DNA from: Candidatus Kuenenia stuttgartensis | GTDB taxonomy: Bacteria; Planctomycetota; Planctomycetia; Isosphaerales; Isosphaeraceae | DNA: 64,000 nt | Direction: 5' to 3' | Assembly (NCBI GenBank): GCA_945865635.1 | Contig: CAMBEP010000019.1 | Span: 1 to 64,000 of the forward strand | In this document: positions 62,264 through 64,000 of the stretch, piece after piece | Position numbering within the stretch: the first letter of the stretch is position 1 | Layout of the letters: every line of letters starts with the position of its first letter | The notes under the pieces: generated by a model | Database searches by the model: none | Told to the model about the DNA's origin: nothing | What the model saw: only the letters and a program-made list of their open reading frames with translations | Position numbers and translations under genes: made by a program

Positions 62264-63526
62264 ATGCGACATAATCGGATGACCCAGGTTCGATCCATTT
62301 TCAACCGTGCAATTGCCATCCAAACCAGCGTTTTTACGCTGTTTTTTGGCCAGTTCCCGCTCGATCATCAAGCCCTTGCACAAGCCCCAGGCCAGCCTGC
62401 AACAAAGTCCGTCACCGCTCCTCCAGGCTCCAGCCCACTTGGTTTCAAGGTCGAAACCGACCCCACTAAAAATGCTCCCGCAGAGCCTCCAACCGAAGCC
62501 GAAAAATTTATTGACGCTTCCATCCAAAAAGTTCGTGCCCTGCAATCAATATCCGCAGATATTACCCAGACTGCCGAAATTCTGAATCAGAAATTCGAAC
62601 TCAAGGGTCAATATCTCAAGGCTCCGAATCAGAGAATTCGCATGCAGCTCACTTTGAGTGGGCTTGATTCCGCCACTGGCAGCATGTTGCAGGTGTGTGA
62701 TGGAGAGATCCTTTGGGATGTTCAGCAGGTTTTGGAGAGCCAGTCCTACCGCAAGCGCCGAATTGGCGAAATCCTGAAGAAGGTCAACGACCCTCGTATG
62801 GATGTGACCCTACGCGAACAAATTCTCGCCCAGCTTGGGTTTGCTGGCCCTGAATCGCTTCTGGTCGGGCTTCGAAAATCAATCAAATTCGAAACCATGA
62901 CGGATGACACCCTCAATGGCAAGAAAGTTGTGATTGTTCAGGGTGAGTGGAAAGACAGGGCTTCGCTTGTCGCCCCTGGTCAACAGCCGTTGCCGACAAA
63001 TGCTCCATTGCCAGCCTATGTCCCTTCAATTGTTAGGGCCTGGATTGGTAAGGATGATGGCTGGCCTTACCAGCTTCGACTCGTTGGTCGTGCCCCCTCT
63101 GAAATCAATCTCAATCAGGCCCAGCTCGGACCTGACGGAAGGCCAATGAGACGTCCATCCGCCGGCCCCAAAGTTACACCTTCGGCCATGACCCTCTCCT
63201 ACAGCAATGTTCAGCTCAACATCCCACTCAAGCCCGAACAATTCGCTTACACAGCACCGCCGGCTCTTGTGGGACAGGTGGCCGATGATACAGAAGAATT
63301 TCTCACCGTGCTGGACCGAATCCTGGCAGAAGCTGAAGCTCGTCAGAGAGCCGCCGGAAACGGTGATTCTTCACTCAAACAGTCAATCCCCATACCGAAA
63401 CGGCCTGTCGAAAACTCCGCGGCACCTGCACCTCTGACAGCCCCAGGAGCACCGGCCACAGGGGCTGCCCAGCCGGCTCCGTCCGCTCAGCCCAAACCAG
63501 GCGGCGCGGCCAAGCCAAAGTCGTAA
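62264..63526 (+). CDS. LolA-like outer-membrane lipoprotein carrier domain protein, exported
   Basis: 420 residues from the ATG at 62264; the open frame begins at 61976 but that part is implausible and overlaps the divergent promoter. A signal segment ends at ...QALAQAPG (~res 41). Residues ~75-290 resemble the LolA/LolB fold: KFIDASIQKVRALQSISADI, TQTAEILNQKFELKGQYLKA, PNQRIRMQLTLSG and CDGEILWDVQQVLESQSYRK, then FETMTDDTLNGKKVVIVQGE and WIGKDDGWPYQLRLVGR. The tail (~360-420) is Pro/Ala/Gly-rich. In planctomycetes this family is multi-copy, so a role in carrying lipids or lipoproteins through the periplasm is likely but unproven. A DUF418-type membrane protein starts 21 bases later. Confidence 0.82.
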   Translation: MRHNRMTQVRSIFNRAIAIQTSVFTLFFGQFPLDHQALAQAPGQPATKSVTAPPGSSPLGFKVETDPTKNAPAEPPTEAEKFIDASIQKVRALQSISADITQTAEILNQKFELKGQYLKAPNQRIRMQLTLSGLDSATGSMLQVCDGEILWDVQQVLESQSYRKRRIGEILKKVNDPRMDVTLREQILAQLGFAGPESLLVGLRKSIKFETMTDDTLNGKKVVIVQGEWKDRASLVAPGQQPLPTNAPLPAYVPSIVRAWIGKDDGWPYQLRLVGRAPSEINLNQAQLGPDGRPMRRPSAGPKVTPSAMTLSYSNVQLNIPLKPEQFAYTAPPALVGQVADDTEEFLTVLDRILAEAEARQRAAGNGDSSLKQSIPIPKRPVENSAAPAPLTAPGAPATGAAQPAPSAQPKPGGAAKPKS

Positions 63527-63547
63527 CCTAAACCAGATCAAGAATCT

Positions 63548-64000
63548 ATGTCAGAACAGACCGTCACCCCTGTTCCGGCGCAAGAGTTCAGGTTCGATCC
63601 CTCTGGCCCACTGACTGTCAAATCAAAAACGCGTCTCATAGCTCTTGACGCCATTCGAGGCTTCGCAATATTGGGCATCCTTATGCTCAATATTGTCGAC
63701 TTCGCTTGGCCAAACCAAGCCTATGACAATGTCACTCAACTTTATTACTCTACAGATTCTGTTGGCAAGATTCCTGAACAAGAAAAATCTCCCGCAAATG
63801 ACAAGCGGAACGATTGGCAAAATCTTGATTCCCACAAACCTGACCTGAAATCGTTTTATCCCGCCGCCAAAATACGCATTGCCGCCGTCTCCTCAACCGC
63901 CGACGTGGTCGAGTGGATACTGGCCAATATCCTATTTGCAAACAAAATGCGTACCCTCTTCTGCATCATGTTCGGTGCGGGAATGATTTTTCTCTCCAAG
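63548..64000 (+). CDS. DUF418/YeiB-like membrane protein, N-terminal part (runs off window)
   Basis: 151 codons from the ATG at 63548 to the window end. The N-terminus is polar; then RLIALDAIRGFAILGILMLN IVDFAWPNQAYD (res ~35-66) is the first helix with the LDxxRGxAxLGIxxxN motif of the DUF418/YeiB family. A 60-residue loop rich in Lys/Asp (~75-115) follows, longer than usual, then FANKMRTLFCIMFGAGMIF, the conserved RxLFSxxFGxG motif with Cys in place of Ser. The family is polytopic and probably acyltransferase-related. It is 21 bases behind the LolA-like gene on the same strand. Confidence 0.82.
   Translation, partial: MSEQTVTPVPAQEFRFDPSGPLTVKSKTRLIALDAIRGFAILGILMLNIVDFAWPNQAYDNVTQLYYSTDSVGKIPEQEKSPANDKRNDWQNLDSHKPDLKSFYPAAKIRIAAVSSTADVVEWILANILFANKMRTLFCIMFGAGMIFLSK

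Overview
The window reads as chromosomal DNA of a planctomycete (Planctomycetota, probably a Gemmatales/Isosphaerales-type freshwater or soil member). This rests on the protein families: a DUF1559 pseudopilin-like protein ending in an H-X9-DG motif, two DUF1549/DUF1553 + DUF1501 pairs, a PSCyt1-type cytochrome domain, three CxPxR sulfatases in a row, five exported Gfo/Idh/MocA-family oxidoreductases, ThuA-like proteins and a formylglycine-generating-enzyme-like protein. No rRNA, tRNA, CRISPR array or phage region was recognised. The assignment is inference from gene content only.

Layout. 1-5.4 kb: the tail of an ISL3-type transposase, a four-gene plus-strand run (pseudopilin-like, lipoprotein, His-rich membrane protein, TPR membrane protein), then a scar of nested insertion-sequence remnants. 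5.4-7.7 kb: a minus-strand pair, glucose dehydrogenase then 2-keto-3-deoxygluconate kinase, which suggests a semi-phosphorylative Entner-Doudoroff route. 7.9-13.2 kb: a DUF1549/1553 - DUF1501 - WD40 operon whose first protein carries a large coiled-coil insert. 13.9-22.7 kb: three Gfo/Idh/MocA proteins around a haem-motif protein and an EF-hand / ApbE-DUF2271 / PepSY module. 23-26.2 kb: an enolase-superfamily enzyme with an OFA-type MFS transporter. 26.4-26.6 kb: an island of nested palindromes.

26.8-36.9 kb: a DUF1549/1553 + DUF1501 pair convergent with a tight operon of three sulfatases, an NHL-repeat protein and a DNA glycosylase. 37-42.7 kb: a sialidase-like/CE12 esterase fusion, a HGSNAT-like acyltransferase, a BD-FAE-like hydrolase and a NAMPT-type phosphoribosyltransferase. 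43-50.8 kb: two ThuA-like proteins, a Gfo/Idh/MocA protein, an intradiol dioxygenase, a small membrane protein with a glutathione peroxidase, an FGE-like protein lacking the catalytic cysteines, and a second ApbE. 50.8-54.9 kb: a CE15 glucuronoyl esterase, another Gfo/Idh/MocA protein, an octanucleotide tandem repeat and an SMP-30 lactonase. 54.9-56.2 kb: an ArsR regulator with a clear operator, divergent from a small membrane protein and a rhodanese-DUF2892 protein; this resembles the E. coli ygaVP pair and holds the most intriguing candidate, a possible in-frame UGA readthrough. 56.3-64 kb: a TPR protein, a methyltransferase, two exported proteins sharing a domain, a LolA-like protein and the start of a DUF418-type membrane protein.

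Taken together, the window is centred on polysaccharide and sugar-acid breakdown (sulfatases, carbohydrate esterases, sialidase-like fold, sugar oxidoreductases, lactonase, dehydratase-like enzyme, KDG kinase) plus periplasmic redox chemistry (flavin transfer, c-type haem motifs, peroxidase, rhodanese). Pathway-level links are inference from co-occurrence.
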